64,000 nucleotides of DNA from Neomoorella sulfitireducens (lineage in GTDB: Bacteria; Bacillota; DSM-521; Neomoorellales; Neomoorellaceae). Where the stretch lies: the NCBI RefSeq assembly GCF_024733845.1, contig NZ_JANRHG010000006.1, forward strand, positions 1 through 64,000, in the 5' to 3' direction. The stretch's first letter is position 1, and every line of letters begins with the position of its first letter. Below, piece after piece: positions 34,923 through 43,979 of the stretch. The notes under the pieces were generated by a model. That model ran no database searches, had not been told where the DNA came from, and worked only from the letters and a program-made list of their open reading frames with translations. Position numbers and translations under genes: made by a program.

Positions 34923-36110
34923 CTAGTCTTTAATACCTCCTGCCGCCCTGGATACCTCCCAGGCCGCCCGGGTGTATTTAAACTGGGTGCTGGTCCGGTA
35001 AGTATCGTAAGCCAGGCGATAGTCGTCAATCAGGTGCTCGGTAAAGGGCAGATCGCACTTCTCAAAGAACTTCTCCCAGCCGATCCTTTCCGCCCAGTCG
35101 CCAATGCGTTCATATTTCCTGGCATCAGCAGCATAAACCTCAATAATCTTCTTGACGGTATCCACTACTTCCGGGAAACGGGGGAAATTGTTGGGTAACC
35201 AGGGTACAATTACCTTGGAGAATTTAGGTTCGCTGATCCGGTTTGATATCTTGCCGCCGGCCAGGACGGCTACACCGTCGCCGAATTTATCGGCAATTGG
35301 CAGGGCGGGGCACATGGTATAGCAGTTGCCGCAGAACATGCAGCGTTCTTCTTTGACCTTGATCGTTTTTCTCCCGTCCTCAGTTTTTCCGGGCGACAGT
35401 GCTCCCACCGGGCAGGCAGCTATGGCCAGGGGGATTTCGCATATCGAATCAATGTTATCGTCAACAATGGGCGGCTTGCGGTGGATGCCCAGCAGGGCGA
35501 TATCCGAGCAGTGCACGGCCCCGCACATATTCAAGCAGCAGGCCACGGATATCCTGACATGGGCCGGTAAAGTCATACCGGTAAAGTAGTCCATGAGTTC
35601 GTCCATGATAGCTTTGACCATGGAGGAAGCGTCGGTAGCCGGGGTATGACAGTGAATGTAGCCCTGGGTATGGACGATATTCGTTACCCCTGCCCCTGTC
35701 CCTCCGATGGGATATTTATAGCTCCCGGTTATATATTTACGGCTTAACAGGTCGTTTTTCAACGCTTCTACCTTTTCGTAGCTGGTGACCATGAATTCGA
35801 TGTTATTGCGGGTGGTGAAACGAACGTAGCCGTCGCAATATTTATCGGCAATATCACAGATCTCGCGGATATTTTCGGCCGTCATAAAGCGGGCGCCGCC
35901 ACATCTTACGGTGAAAACCTTGTCCCCGTTTTCGGCAACATGCACCATGATGCCCGGTTCTAAGATGTCATGGTAAAGCCATTTGCCATAATTCTTCTGG
36001 ATAACGGGAGGAAAGAAATCCCAGAAGTGCCTCGGGCCGATATCGGTAATCCTGTTTTCTGTGGGTTTCTCCGGATTATATTTACCAAAGCGCTCTTGTG
36101 ATAAGGCCAT
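34923..36110 (-). CDS. dsrB: Dissimilatory sulfite reductase beta subunit DsrB
   Basis: 395 residues. Cluster/sirohaem ligands C154 ([12 protein letters not shown]) and C191-C192-X3-C196 (VACCLNMCG), the DsrB pattern, and an inserted ferredoxin domain (CPVGAL ... [12 protein letters not shown]). With DsrA it reduces sulfite to the DsrC trisulfide using electrons delivered through DsrMK. AAAGGAGG precedes ATG 36110, 15 bases after the dsrA stop. Confidence 0.97.
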   Translation of the reverse strand: MALSQERFGKYNPEKPTENRITDIGPRHFWDFFPPVIQKNYGKWLYHDILEPGIMVHVAENGDKVFTVRCGGARFMTAENIREICDIADKYCDGYVRFTTRNNIEFMVTSYEKVEALKNDLLSRKYITGSYKYPIGGTGAGVTNIVHTQGYIHCHTPATDASSMVKAIMDELMDYFTGMTLPAHVRISVACCLNMCGAVHCSDIALLGIHRKPPIVDDNIDSICEIPLAIAACPVGALSPGKTEDGRKTIKVKEERCMFCGNCYTMCPALPIADKFGDGVAVLAGGKISNRISEPKFSKVIVPWLPNNFPRFPEVVDTVKKIIEVYAADARKYERIGDWAERIGWEKFFEKCDLPFTEHLIDDYRLAYDTYRTSTQFKYTRAAWEVSRAAGGIKD

Positions 36111-36125
36111 GTTGTCAACCTCCTT

Positions 36126-37544
36126 TTATCGTTTATGCCGCAGACGGTAATCTTTGATATCGCGCTTCCAGCCGCCGGGCACGTCTTCTTCCTTCCAGAA
36201 TATATAAGGGTTGGTGCGCGGCATCTTGACCATCTGCGGGGCAGCCGGGACGCCGATAACTTCCAGGAACCGCGGCAGACCTTTGCGCTGGATCAACTCA
36301 CCCAGGCGCTCGCGGTTTTTGCCTTCCTCAATCCACCAATCCCAGACTTTCTCTAATAGCTCTTTAATGTTGTCATAGGGAGGCTCGGCTTTCATAAAGG
36401 GAACGGTCAATACTGCCAGCTGGGCACCCTCCAGGATAGGCGCTTTGGCACCGAAAAGGATGCTAACGCCTGAATCGACGCCGGGCCTTAATGCCCTGGG
36501 CATGACGTTGATACAATGCATGCAGCGGTTACATTCCTGGTCATTGATTACCAGCTTCCCGTCCTCCATGGTCATACAACCGGTCGGGCAGAGGTCAATA
36601 ACTTCCTTCTGGATATCGAACTTGCCCCAGTCTCGACCGCTGTGGGCGCCGCCGTTGGGCTCTATTTCACCATTGATGTAGGCCCGGACTGCCTCCTGGT
36701 CAATGCGGATTTCATCCCGCCAGGTGCCGATTAAAGACATATCAGAGCGGGCTATGGAAGCCACACAGCCATTGGCACAGCCGTCAATCTTAATCTTGAA
36801 TTTATAAGGGAAAGCCGGGCGGTGCAATTCATCCTGGTAATGGGTGGTCAGCTCATAACACAGGTCCTGGGTATCAATGCAGGCGAATTCGCAGCGGGCC
36901 TTACCAATACAGCAGGAAGGGGTGCGCAGGTTCGAACCCGAACCGCCAAGATCCTGGTCCAGCTCATGGGTAAGGTCATAGAAGAGGGGCTCCAGCTGCT
37001 CGGTGGTGGTACCAAGTAAAATAATGTCGCCGGTCGACCCGTGCATGTTGAAAATACCGCTGCCCCGGAATTCCCAGAGGTCGGCGAGGGCCCGCAAGTA
37101 ATCGGTTCTGTAAAATTTACTTGCCGGCTGGTTGACGCGCAGGGTATGGAAATGGGCTACCGAAGGATATTTTTCAGGAACGTCGGAATAACGGCCTATA
37201 ACACCGCCGCCATAGCCAAAGACGCCGACAATACCGCCGTGTTTCCAGTGGGTTTCCCCGTCGACAAAGGATAATTCCAATTGACCGAGTAAATCATCCA
37301 CCACGTCCGGGTCAATCATCATGCGTTCTTTGGGGAGCTTTTTGCGGCGCAAGGCTTCCCTTTTAGCATCGGTGACAAAACTTGGCCATGGCCCCTTCTC
37401 CAGCTCTTCTAACATTGGGATGTCGTGTTTGATTTTGAAATCCTTGAGTTCTTCTTCCGAGTAATTATGCAGTTCTTCGTCGGTATAGATGCGTAATTCT
37501 TCGTACTTTATTTCTTTCTGTGGCCGTTTTGCTTTAAAGTCCAT
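36126..37544 (-). CDS. dsrA: Dissimilatory sulfite reductase alpha subunit DsrA
   Basis: 472 residues. Sirohaem-[4Fe-4S] motifs C213-X5-C219 (CIGKARC) and C257-X3-C261 (CANGC), plus the ferredoxin domain (DLCPTGCMTM ... CNRCMHCINVMP). Length is in the normal DsrA range. GGGGG eight bases upstream favours ATG 37544 over the TTG one codon earlier. dsrA-dsrB-dsrD form one transcript ending at the hairpin 34604-34637. Confidence 0.97.
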   Translation of the reverse strand: MDFKAKRPQKEIKYEELRIYTDEELHNYSEEELKDFKIKHDIPMLEELEKGPWPSFVTDAKREALRRKKLPKERMMIDPDVVDDLLGQLELSFVDGETHWKHGGIVGVFGYGGGVIGRYSDVPEKYPSVAHFHTLRVNQPASKFYRTDYLRALADLWEFRGSGIFNMHGSTGDIILLGTTTEQLEPLFYDLTHELDQDLGGSGSNLRTPSCCIGKARCEFACIDTQDLCYELTTHYQDELHRPAFPYKFKIKIDGCANGCVASIARSDMSLIGTWRDEIRIDQEAVRAYINGEIEPNGGAHSGRDWGKFDIQKEVIDLCPTGCMTMEDGKLVINDQECNRCMHCINVMPRALRPGVDSGVSILFGAKAPILEGAQLAVLTVPFMKAEPPYDNIKELLEKVWDWWIEEGKNRERLGELIQRKGLPRFLEVIGVPAAPQMVKMPRTNPYIFWKEEDVPGGWKRDIKDYRLRHKR

Positions 37545-37547
37545 CAA

Positions 37548-37935
37548 CGGTACCCCCTTTATTGATTGGTATTGGTTCCCCTCATTGCAGGAACCGGTTC
37601 TTAAGCCGCAACAGCATTAGTTCAAATGAATTATAACTTCGCCTCCTTTCCGGCATAACATTTGATATACTTGTTTGGGGTAAGTGTTAATTATATTGTT
37701 AGCGTTCCCAGGTCCCGGCAGCTAAATATTGTTAACACAATCCCAAGTCTGCTTTTAAAAGGGTGTCGCATATATACCTGCTAAGAAACGATCTTTCCCT
37801 TACCGTGGCTTTGCTTCTTTATTCACATAACTGTTTAATACCGCTGGCCAAAGCGTTCATTTTTGCTATTTATAAATTTAGTTCGCTATTTCTCTTAAAA
37901 TTCCTGCTGCCGCCCGAAATTTTTCTTCATTCCTA
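37548..37935. other. Intergenic region upstream of dsrABD
   Basis: No gene seen. It must contain the dsrA promoter on the minus strand. The only dyads noted are ATTGT-TAAC-ACAAT at 37728-37741 and a direct TGTTAA/TTGTTA pair around 37685-37701; neither matches a known operator well. Confidence 0.4.
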
Positions 37936-37974
37936 ATTAAAAACATAACGACAGGCCAATAACCTGCCGTTATG
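37936..37974 (-). terminator. Intrinsic terminator of selD
   Basis: On the minus strand CATAACGGCAGG, 7-base loop, CCTGTCGTTATG (12-bp stem with one mismatch) then TTTTT. It lies 35 bases past the selD stop. Confidence 0.85.
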
Positions 37975-38008
37975 TATCGATATATTCCATAACCATCGAC
38001 AATCCGGG

Positions 38009-39085
38009 TCACGGCAAGACGGTTATCCAGCCCGTCCCTTCTTCCACTTCACCGACAATCCTGGCTGCCTTGACACCGCGTTCCTGTAAAGCCGCCATCA
38101 GATCTCTCGCTTTATCTGCAGCTACGGAGATCAGGAGCCCTCCGGATGTTTGCGGGTCATAAAGTAAATCCTGGAGAGCTTCCGGTACACCGGGAGCCAT
38201 CCTTACATCATTCTCAACATAATGGCGGTTATTATAGGCACCGGCCGGTACCATTCCCATGGCAGCAAATTCCCTGGCCCGGGGCAATACCGGGATATCA
38301 CCGGCATGGAAAACCAGGTTTACACCGCTCCCCCGGGCCATTTCCAGGCCATGTCCCAGGAGACCAAAACCGGTAATATCAGTGCAGGCATGGACCCCTA
38401 CAGCTACCATAGCTGCCGCAGCATCCCGGTTTAAAGTGGCCATCCAGCGGCTGGTTTCCTGCTCTACTTCCGATGTCGCCATTTCGGCTTTAATGGCGGT
38501 AGCTATAATTCCCGTCCCCAGGGGTTTGGTAAGAATCAACCTGTCCCCCGGCCGGGCACCACAATTGGTGATTATCCTGTTGGGGTGCACAATACCGGTT
38601 ACTGCCAGCCCGTATTTTGGCTCATCATCGTCAATGCTGTGCCCGCCGACCAGAACTGCTCCCGCTTCCAGGATTTTATCGGCACCTCCCCGCAGTATCT
38701 CCCCCAGGACGGTAACATCTACTTTTCTGGTGGGAAAGGCCACAATATTCATGGCCGTAAGGGGAGTTCCTCCCATGGCATAGACGTCGCTAAGGGCATT
38801 GGCCGCGGCAATCTGGCCATAGAGGTAGGGATCATCAACAATGGGCGTAAAAAAGTCAACGGTCTGGATGATAGCCAGTTCCTCAGTTAATCGATAAACG
38901 CCGGCATCGTCGACGCTGTTCATTCCTACCAGGAGGTTAGGATCGGCCATTACCGGTAAGTACTGCAATACCTGGTTAAGGGTCCCCGGACCCATTTTAG
39001 CCGCTCACCCGGAACTGCAAGAAAGGCTGGTTAACCTGGGATTTTTTATCCCGGGGCTGAACCCGCAGGTGTTTTCTTGTCCCAT
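38009..39085 (-). CDS. selD: Selenide, water dikinase SelD, selenocysteine-containing
   Basis: 358 residues if the in-frame UGA at codon 27 is read as selenocysteine. From ATG 39085 the frame runs 26 codons, meets TGA at 39005-39007, and continues AAKMGPGTLNQVLQYLP; the context CSSG-U-AAKMGPG is the SelD active site, where Sec or Cys sits directly before AAK. A GGGTCC-GG-GGACCC hairpin follows at 38980-38993. Conserved blocks after it include SDVYAMGG and GGHSIDDDEPKYG. SelD makes selenophosphate from selenide and ATP. A start at 38995 would delete the catalytic residue. Purine-rich GGGGGA precedes ATG 39085. Confidence 0.92.
38980..39007 (-). promoter_or_regulatory. Sec UGA codon and candidate bacterial SECIS hairpin of selD
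   Basis: UGA at 39007-39005 (minus strand) followed 11 bases later by the hairpin GGGTCC-GG-GGACCC. Bacterial SECIS elements are short stem-loops just after the UGA with a G in the loop; position and shape fit, the exact structure is inferred. Confidence 0.7.
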
Positions 39086-39156
39086 TATTCCCGTCCCCCT
39101 TTCTCCTCTTATTTTACCAGCTTTCGGCCATGCCATGTATAACAAAAAGGCATAAT

Positions 39157-39174
39157 AAAAAGGCCCGTCCGGGC
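39157..39174 (-). terminator. Terminator after yedF
   Basis: GCCCG-GA-CGGGC on the minus strand followed by CTTTTTATT, 30 bases past the yedF stop; it separates the xre-yedF transcript from selD. Confidence 0.7.
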
Positions 39175-39202
39175 AAAATACAGTGGAACTACAAGGCTAT
39201 AT

Positions 39203-39439
39203 TTATATTCTAGAATCTTTCTTGCGAATAAGATAACAGTAATAATCGTCCCTTATTTCTTTACTGATAATTTTATGGCCGGCCTCCCGGCACCACGCCG
39301 GTAAATCAAACTCCGACGCCAGGTCATCGACCCACACTTCCAGCAAGTCCCCCGGCTTGAGTTTTTGCATCTGTTTGGCCGTGGCCATTAACGGGCCGGT
39401 ACAGTGCATACCCCGGCAATCAAGTACCTTCCGCACCAC
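39203..39439 (-). CDS. yedF: TusA/YedF-family sulfur-carrier-like protein
   Basis: 78 residues with the TusA fold signature VLDCRGMHCTGPLMATAKQM. The persulfide-carrying Cys (C13) is kept, though the usual CPxP reads CTGP. YedF-type members are linked to selenium metabolism and often lie next to selD, as here; others serve sulfur relay in Dsr pathways. Start GTG overlaps the stop of the preceding regulator gene (TAGTG), implying coupled translation. Confidence 0.82.
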   Translation of the reverse strand: MVRKVLDCRGMHCTGPLMATAKQMQKLKPGDLLEVWVDDLASEFDLPAWCREAGHKIISKEIRDDYYCYLIRKKDSRI

Positions 39440-40341
39440 TAAGAATCTTCCTCCCGGGAGTTGCCCTGCAGTAATTTTATCAGGTTTAGCACCAGGTTGC
39501 GCTTTTCCTCAGTAGCACGGCTCACAAAGCGTCGTATTTCCTGGTACTGGTCTTCCGCAGCCTTGCTTAAAGGACGCCGGTTTTCATTTAATAAATGTAG
39601 AAAACCGAGGAGCCCGCTAATCTCCCTTTCATCCCAATCGGCCAGGGCGCGTACAATCTCCTGGAGAACCTGGCGCCGCAAGGCTTCCCTGACGTCTGCC
39701 GGCAGGCGGTAACCCAGGTATAAATCTTCTTCTTCTTCCTCCATAAGGAAGTAGCAGGTTGATACCCCGAGGGCTTCGGCCAGGCTGCTTAATGTGGCCA
39801 GGGAGGGCTGGATGCGATCCGTCTCAATCTGGCCGATAAGGCTATGGGAAATACCTACCTGCTGGGCTAGCTCCTTCTGGGTCAGGCCCATCTTTTCCCG
39901 CAGGCGCTTTAATTTATTACCAAGGGTGTCTTCCTGGGCGGAACGCAATAGAGAGCTGGGGGATACCTCAAGAACGGCAGCAAGTTTTTCTAAAGTTTTT
40001 AAAGAGGCCGTCGATCGCGAACGCTCGATCTCGCTGATATGGGCCAGGGACACGCCGGAACGGCGGCTTAATTCACTTAAGGTTATCCCTTTCTGCTCGC
40101 GCAGGCGCCTTAATCTGAAGCCCAAGTTATTTTTTTCTGCTTCCCCGTTTTCCTCTTTAAAATAGCTAATATCGACTCCGAAAATACCTGCGACTTCTGT
40201 CAAGGTTGCGGCCGAGAGGCGTCTTTCCCCCTTTTCTACCTCAACCATACAATCCGGTGCTATGTCCAGCCGGTCCGCCAGTTCTTCCAGGGATACGCCC
40301 CGCTCTTCTCTTAACTTTCTTATTTTTTCCCCTATCGTCAT
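39439..40341 (-). CDS. Regulator with three tandem Xre-type HTH domains
   Basis: 300 residues. Three HTH_3 domains follow each other: ~1-60 (IGEKIRKLREERGVSLEELA), ~70-130 (LGFRLRRLREQKGITLSELS) and ~143-200 (LGNKLKRLREKMGLTQKELA), then a helical tail of about 100 residues. One or two such domains are usual; three is rare. It is translationally coupled to yedF and sits between dsrN and selD, so it may control selenium or sulfur genes. GGAGG precedes ATG 40341. Confidence 0.85.
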   Translation of the reverse strand: MTIGEKIRKLREERGVSLEELADRLDIAPDCMVEVEKGERRLSAATLTEVAGIFGVDISYFKEENGEAEKNNLGFRLRRLREQKGITLSELSRRSGVSLAHISEIERSRSTASLKTLEKLAAVLEVSPSSLLRSAQEDTLGNKLKRLREKMGLTQKELAQQVGISHSLIGQIETDRIQPSLATLSSLAEALGVSTCYFLMEEEEEDLYLGYRLPADVREALRRQVLQEIVRALADWDEREISGLLGFLHLLNENRRPLSKAAEDQYQEIRRFVSRATEEKRNLVLNLIKLLQGNSREEDS

Positions 40342-40380
40342 CCAGCTGCTCCTCCTTATTTCCCGCGTAATCCCATCTTT

Positions 40381-41736
40381 TTACCCTTTTCCTGAGGCCA
40401 GACCTACCAGATTGGCGGCCCACTCGGGGTGGGTGAGGGCATAAAGATGGTTGTATCCGGCCAGGACATTATTATAAAGGATACCGTCTACCCGGCCGTC
40501 AATACCAAAGCCGCGCTTGACCCGGTAAAGAAAATCCACGGCCTGACGGTCTAAGTTTATTACCCGGGAATGATGAAACTCATGACCTTTAATAAGACTA
40601 CCCCGGCTGAAGAAGGGACTTTCCCCTTCCACCATCATAGTTGTATAGCCATGTCCCTGGGGCCGGGAAGACATGGTGACATCAAAGGGTAAGGCGCCGC
40701 TCATTTCATACCAGCGTCCCTGGTAATTAAGACGCCTGGCCAGGTACATCAAACCGCCGCACTCGGCATATACAGGCATACCTTCAACTATGGCCCTTTT
40801 TACGGCCCGGCGCAGGGATACATTTGCCTCCAACCGGGCGGCAAAAACTTCAGGAAACCCGCCCCCTATATACAGGCCTTCAATGTCCGGGAGCTTTTCA
40901 TCCTCCAGGCTATTTACAAGTGATATTTCCGCCCCGGCCTGCTCCAGGGCCTCCAGGTTCTCCGGATAATAAAAGGTAAAGGCACGGTCGCGAAAAATTC
41001 CCAGGCGTACCCGCGGTGATGGCGGCTGCCGGTGTTCCGGGCCGGGAGGCAGGTCCGGAACCTGGCTGGCAATGGCCAGCAGGGCGTCCAGATCCACATT
41101 GGCAGCTACGGCCGTCCCTGTAGCGGCCAGGGCGGCATGGATGTCCTCGTTTTCTGCAGCCGGGACAAGCCCCAGATGCCGATCGGGAATAACATAGTCC
41201 TTTTTTTTAGGCATAGCTCCCAGCACGGGTAAGCCGGTATAGTGTTCAATGGAGCGCCGCAGCATGTCTTCATGGCGGGGCCGGGCTACCTGGTTTAAGA
41301 TAACCCCCGCTATTTTTACCCCGGGATCAAAATTTTGAAAACCCTGCACCATAGCCGCCGCACTCCTGGTCATGCGAAGAGCATTGATAATCAAAATAAC
41401 CGGGCAATTAAGGGTACGGGCAAGGGCAGCAGTACTGTTGCTACCTTCCAGGTCCAGGCCGTCAAAGAGCCCCATAGCCCCTTCTATTAAACCCATATCG
41501 GCTCCCCGGCAGCTGGTACTGAAGTGTTGCAACAACTTTTCCGGCGGGAGAAAGAATAAATCCAGATTGCGGCAGGGGCGACCGGCAGCCAGGGTCAGCC
41601 ATCCGGGGTCGATGAAATCCGGCCCTTTTTTAAAAGGCTGCACTACCAGCCCCCTTTGCCGTAAAGCAACAATTAACCCCAACGTAATGGTTGTTTTTCC
41701 CGACCGCCCGTGGGGCGCGGCTATTACCAGGCGCAC
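40381..41736 (-). CDS. dsrN: DsrN-type cobyrinate a,c-diamide synthase homologue
   Basis: 451 residues: N-terminal P-loop domain (APHGRSGKTT) and C-terminal class-I glutamine amidotransferase domain with the nucleophile in YAECGGLMYLARRL. CbiA/CobB amidates cobyrinate; the Dsr-linked homologue DsrN is held to amidate sirohaem to siroamide. Being 17 bases after dsrB2 and away from cobalamin genes favours DsrN. Start is GTG 41736 after GGGGAGG. Confidence 0.87.
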   Translation of the reverse strand: MRLVIAAPHGRSGKTTITLGLIVALRQRGLVVQPFKKGPDFIDPGWLTLAAGRPCRNLDLFFLPPEKLLQHFSTSCRGADMGLIEGAMGLFDGLDLEGSNSTAALARTLNCPVILIINALRMTRSAAAMVQGFQNFDPGVKIAGVILNQVARPRHEDMLRRSIEHYTGLPVLGAMPKKKDYVIPDRHLGLVPAAENEDIHAALAATGTAVAANVDLDALLAIASQVPDLPPGPEHRQPPSPRVRLGIFRDRAFTFYYPENLEALEQAGAEISLVNSLEDEKLPDIEGLYIGGGFPEVFAARLEANVSLRRAVKRAIVEGMPVYAECGGLMYLARRLNYQGRWYEMSGALPFDVTMSSRPQGHGYTTMMVEGESPFFSRGSLIKGHEFHHSRVINLDRQAVDFLYRVKRGFGIDGRVDGILYNNVLAGYNHLYALTHPEWAANLVGLASGKG

Positions 41737-41753
41737 GCCTCCCTTACCTCCCC

Positions 41754-42863
41754 TTAATAGCGAAAATGCAGGTCACGGCGGAAATTTGTTTGTAAAGATG
41801 GTTTGTCTCCCGGTTCTTCGACACCACCGGCGCCAATAGCTTCTAAGAAACTGCTCCACCCTGTACGTTCTATAAACCCGGCCAGCCTTTCGCCCGGTTT
41901 TCCAGACCGGCGCCAGTAGTTGATAATGGCCTCAATGCGGTCAATAATGGCCTTATATTCCAGTGGCCGGGCGGGTATCCGGGTAAAAACGACGGCCGCC
42001 ATTTCGGGCCCGCTGTAGCTGTTACCCCCATGCCCTCCTACGGCAATATCTACATAGCTCCTTTTTTTCAAGCTGATGCCTTCAGGTGCCACCTGAACAC
42101 AGGAAGTGCAACGCACACAACGATCAGCATCAATAGATACTACCATCCCATCCTTAACTTGCCGTGTCAGGATGGCCCCTGTGGGACACCATGATACCAG
42201 GAGGCCTATATCAATATTGGCGGCAAGGAATCTTTCCTCATCAACTTCCGGTACGGACTCATACCATCCTAAAATACCAATATCGGCTTCTACCCCACCG
42301 CCGCACTGGTTGGGGCAACCGCCTATTGAAATTTTCAAGGGAGCAGGTAATTCCTGTTGTAAAAAGTCCCGGTAAAAAAAATCAGTTATTACCTTGGCAA
42401 TACTGGGGGCATCAACGGCGGCATTCTGGCAATGGACAAAGGAGGTGCAGCATTTAACCTGGTGTAAAGACTTGCCTGTACCTCCTGCCGGGAAGCCGGC
42501 GGCCTCCAGTTCGGCCAGGAGTTTTTCCAGTTTTTCAGGTTTGACGCCAACAAACTCAAATCCCTGGCGGCTCGTCCGGCGACCGGTTAAAGCATACTCC
42601 CGGATCCAACCGGCCAGCCGGCGCAAAGTAGCTGCACTTAAAAGGCCGTTAGGAGGCAACAGGATGCGTACTGTTAACAAAGTACTGCCATCTGCCGCCA
42701 GGTGACGAATAACGCCCGGTTGTAAAATTTCATGCCATATCCAGCTCCCCTGGCGGGCCAGTAACCCGGCAGGTATCTCCCGGCGATAATCGGGCATAAT
42801 ACCGGCCGGCAGGTCAGGTGTGTTCACCCCGGCAGCCTCCTTTAGTTTGTAGTTAAAATCCAT
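41754..42863 (-). CDS. Divergent second DsrB-like subunit (DsrB2)
   Basis: 369 residues, sirohaem sulfite/nitrite reductase fold with ferredoxin insert (CPTGAI ... CVRCTSC). Unlike DsrB at 34923-36110, which has C-Xn-CC-X3-C, this one has C139-X5-C145 (CTSFVHC) and C183-X3-C187 (CPNQC), the pattern of DsrA and of assimilatory enzymes. It is clearly paralogous to, and quite different from, the first DsrB. Its start lies within the 3' end of dsrA2 (11-base overlap). The substrate may be sulfite or another oxyanion. Confidence 0.85.
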   Translation of the reverse strand: MDFNYKLKEAAGVNTPDLPAGIMPDYRREIPAGLLARQGSWIWHEILQPGVIRHLAADGSTLLTVRILLPPNGLLSAATLRRLAGWIREYALTGRRTSRQGFEFVGVKPEKLEKLLAELEAAGFPAGGTGKSLHQVKCCTSFVHCQNAAVDAPSIAKVITDFFYRDFLQQELPAPLKISIGGCPNQCGGGVEADIGILGWYESVPEVDEERFLAANIDIGLLVSWCPTGAILTRQVKDGMVVSIDADRCVRCTSCVQVAPEGISLKKRSYVDIAVGGHGGNSYSGPEMAAVVFTRIPARPLEYKAIIDRIEAIINYWRRSGKPGERLAGFIERTGWSSFLEAIGAGGVEEPGDKPSLQTNFRRDLHFRY

Positions 42864-43977
42864 TTCTTCCGGGACTTATAAGAATCTGGGGCACGGCGTT
42901 TAAACCCAGTTCTTTGATAACCCAGAGAGGACCCACACGGGAGATAAAGTCTCCCACCCGTTCTTTTTTCTGGGCATTGTCGGCCCAGAGTTCTAGGAAG
43001 GCACCAAAGAGATCGCCAATGGTTGTATAATCGTTATCCTTGATAGGGATAAAAGGTACAAGGACATAACCAACCATAGGACCCTGGGGCCCGCGGTGGC
43101 CGTACTTCCCTCCCGCTACCCAGGCCACACCCCGCTCCCGGCCGGGGCGAATGGCCGGGCAGAGATTAATACAAACCATACAATGCCAGCATTTTTGGGG
43201 GTCCACAGCCAGGGTGGAGCCCGTCCATACCAGGGCTTCCGTTGGGCACGACGCCAGCAGTCCTTTCAAATCACCGCCGGCCTCCTGCCAGGCAAGAAGG
43301 GCTTCACTGTTTATCTGCGGTAGATCACGGTATACGCCGATAAAGGAGTGGTCCTTTTGCATCATTGCCCGGGTACAGTCATTGGGGCAACCTGACACGC
43401 CGCTTTTAACCTTTTGGGGATAACCGGGATACTGCTGCTCATCAATAAAGCGCTGCCCCAGGTAAGTGGCCAGGGCCGGGGCATCGATAAGGGCTGCATC
43501 ACACCTGGCCGGGCCGCAACAAGCCGTCAAGCAGCGCAGGTCATTCCCCGTAGAACCTACATCCAGACCGGCGGCATTCAATTCACGGACCGCAGGGACC
43601 ATTTGCTCCCTGGTAGTGTAAATCTCAATAGTGCCGCCGCTGGTAAAATGAATAAGGCTTTTACCGTAGGTTTCCGCGCATGCGGCCAATTTTTCCAATG
43701 TCCCGGCCGACAGCCAGCCCCCTGCCGGTTGCAGGATACGCAGGTATGCCGATTCCTCTATTATCTCCGGCCGGCAGCTGTTACGTACCCCTACACCGGA
43801 AGGTAATTCCGGTATGTTAATATACCCGCCATGGTCGTAAGCCGATTCCCCTGCGGCAAGACCCTGTTCATACATGGCCAGTGGATAGCGACTATTGCCT
43901 AGTTCCCGGACATGGCTGGGGGAAGGCCCGTTTAAAAGCGTGCGGCAAAAGGTATACTTCTGGCTCGCCTCGGGCAA
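42853..43977 (-). CDS. Divergent second DsrA-like subunit (DsrA2)
   Basis: 374 residues, about 100 shorter than canonical DsrA at 36126-37544. Motifs: C156-X5-C162 (CCGPARC), C200-X3-C204 (CPNDC) and ferredoxin cysteines (CPTEAL ... CWHCMVCINLCP). GTG 43986 lies inside the ribosome site; TTG 43977, seven bases after AAAGGAG, is the better start. Order dsrC2-dsrA2-dsrB2-dsrN suggests a self-contained second reductase. Moorella thermoacetica is, as I recall, known to carry a second deep-branching dsrAB; this may be its counterpart. Confidence 0.85.
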   Translation of the reverse strand: MPEASQKYTFCRTLLNGPSPSHVRELGNSRYPLAMYEQGLAAGESAYDHGGYINIPELPSGVGVRNSCRPEIIEESAYLRILQPAGGWLSAGTLEKLAACAETYGKSLIHFTSGGTIEIYTTREQMVPAVRELNAAGLDVGSTGNDLRCLTACCGPARCDAALIDAPALATYLGQRFIDEQQYPGYPQKVKSGVSGCPNDCTRAMMQKDHSFIGVYRDLPQINSEALLAWQEAGGDLKGLLASCPTEALVWTGSTLAVDPQKCWHCMVCINLCPAIRPGRERGVAWVAGGKYGHRGPQGPMVGYVLVPFIPIKDNDYTTIGDLFGAFLELWADNAQKKERVGDFISRVGPLWVIKELGLNAVPQILISPGRNGF

Positions 43978-43979
43978 AT

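Noticed and set aside
37728-37741. Rex site upstream of dsrA (ATTGT-TAAC-ACAAT)
   Set aside because: The arms are too short and the centre is not symmetrical compared with the 18-bp Rex pattern.
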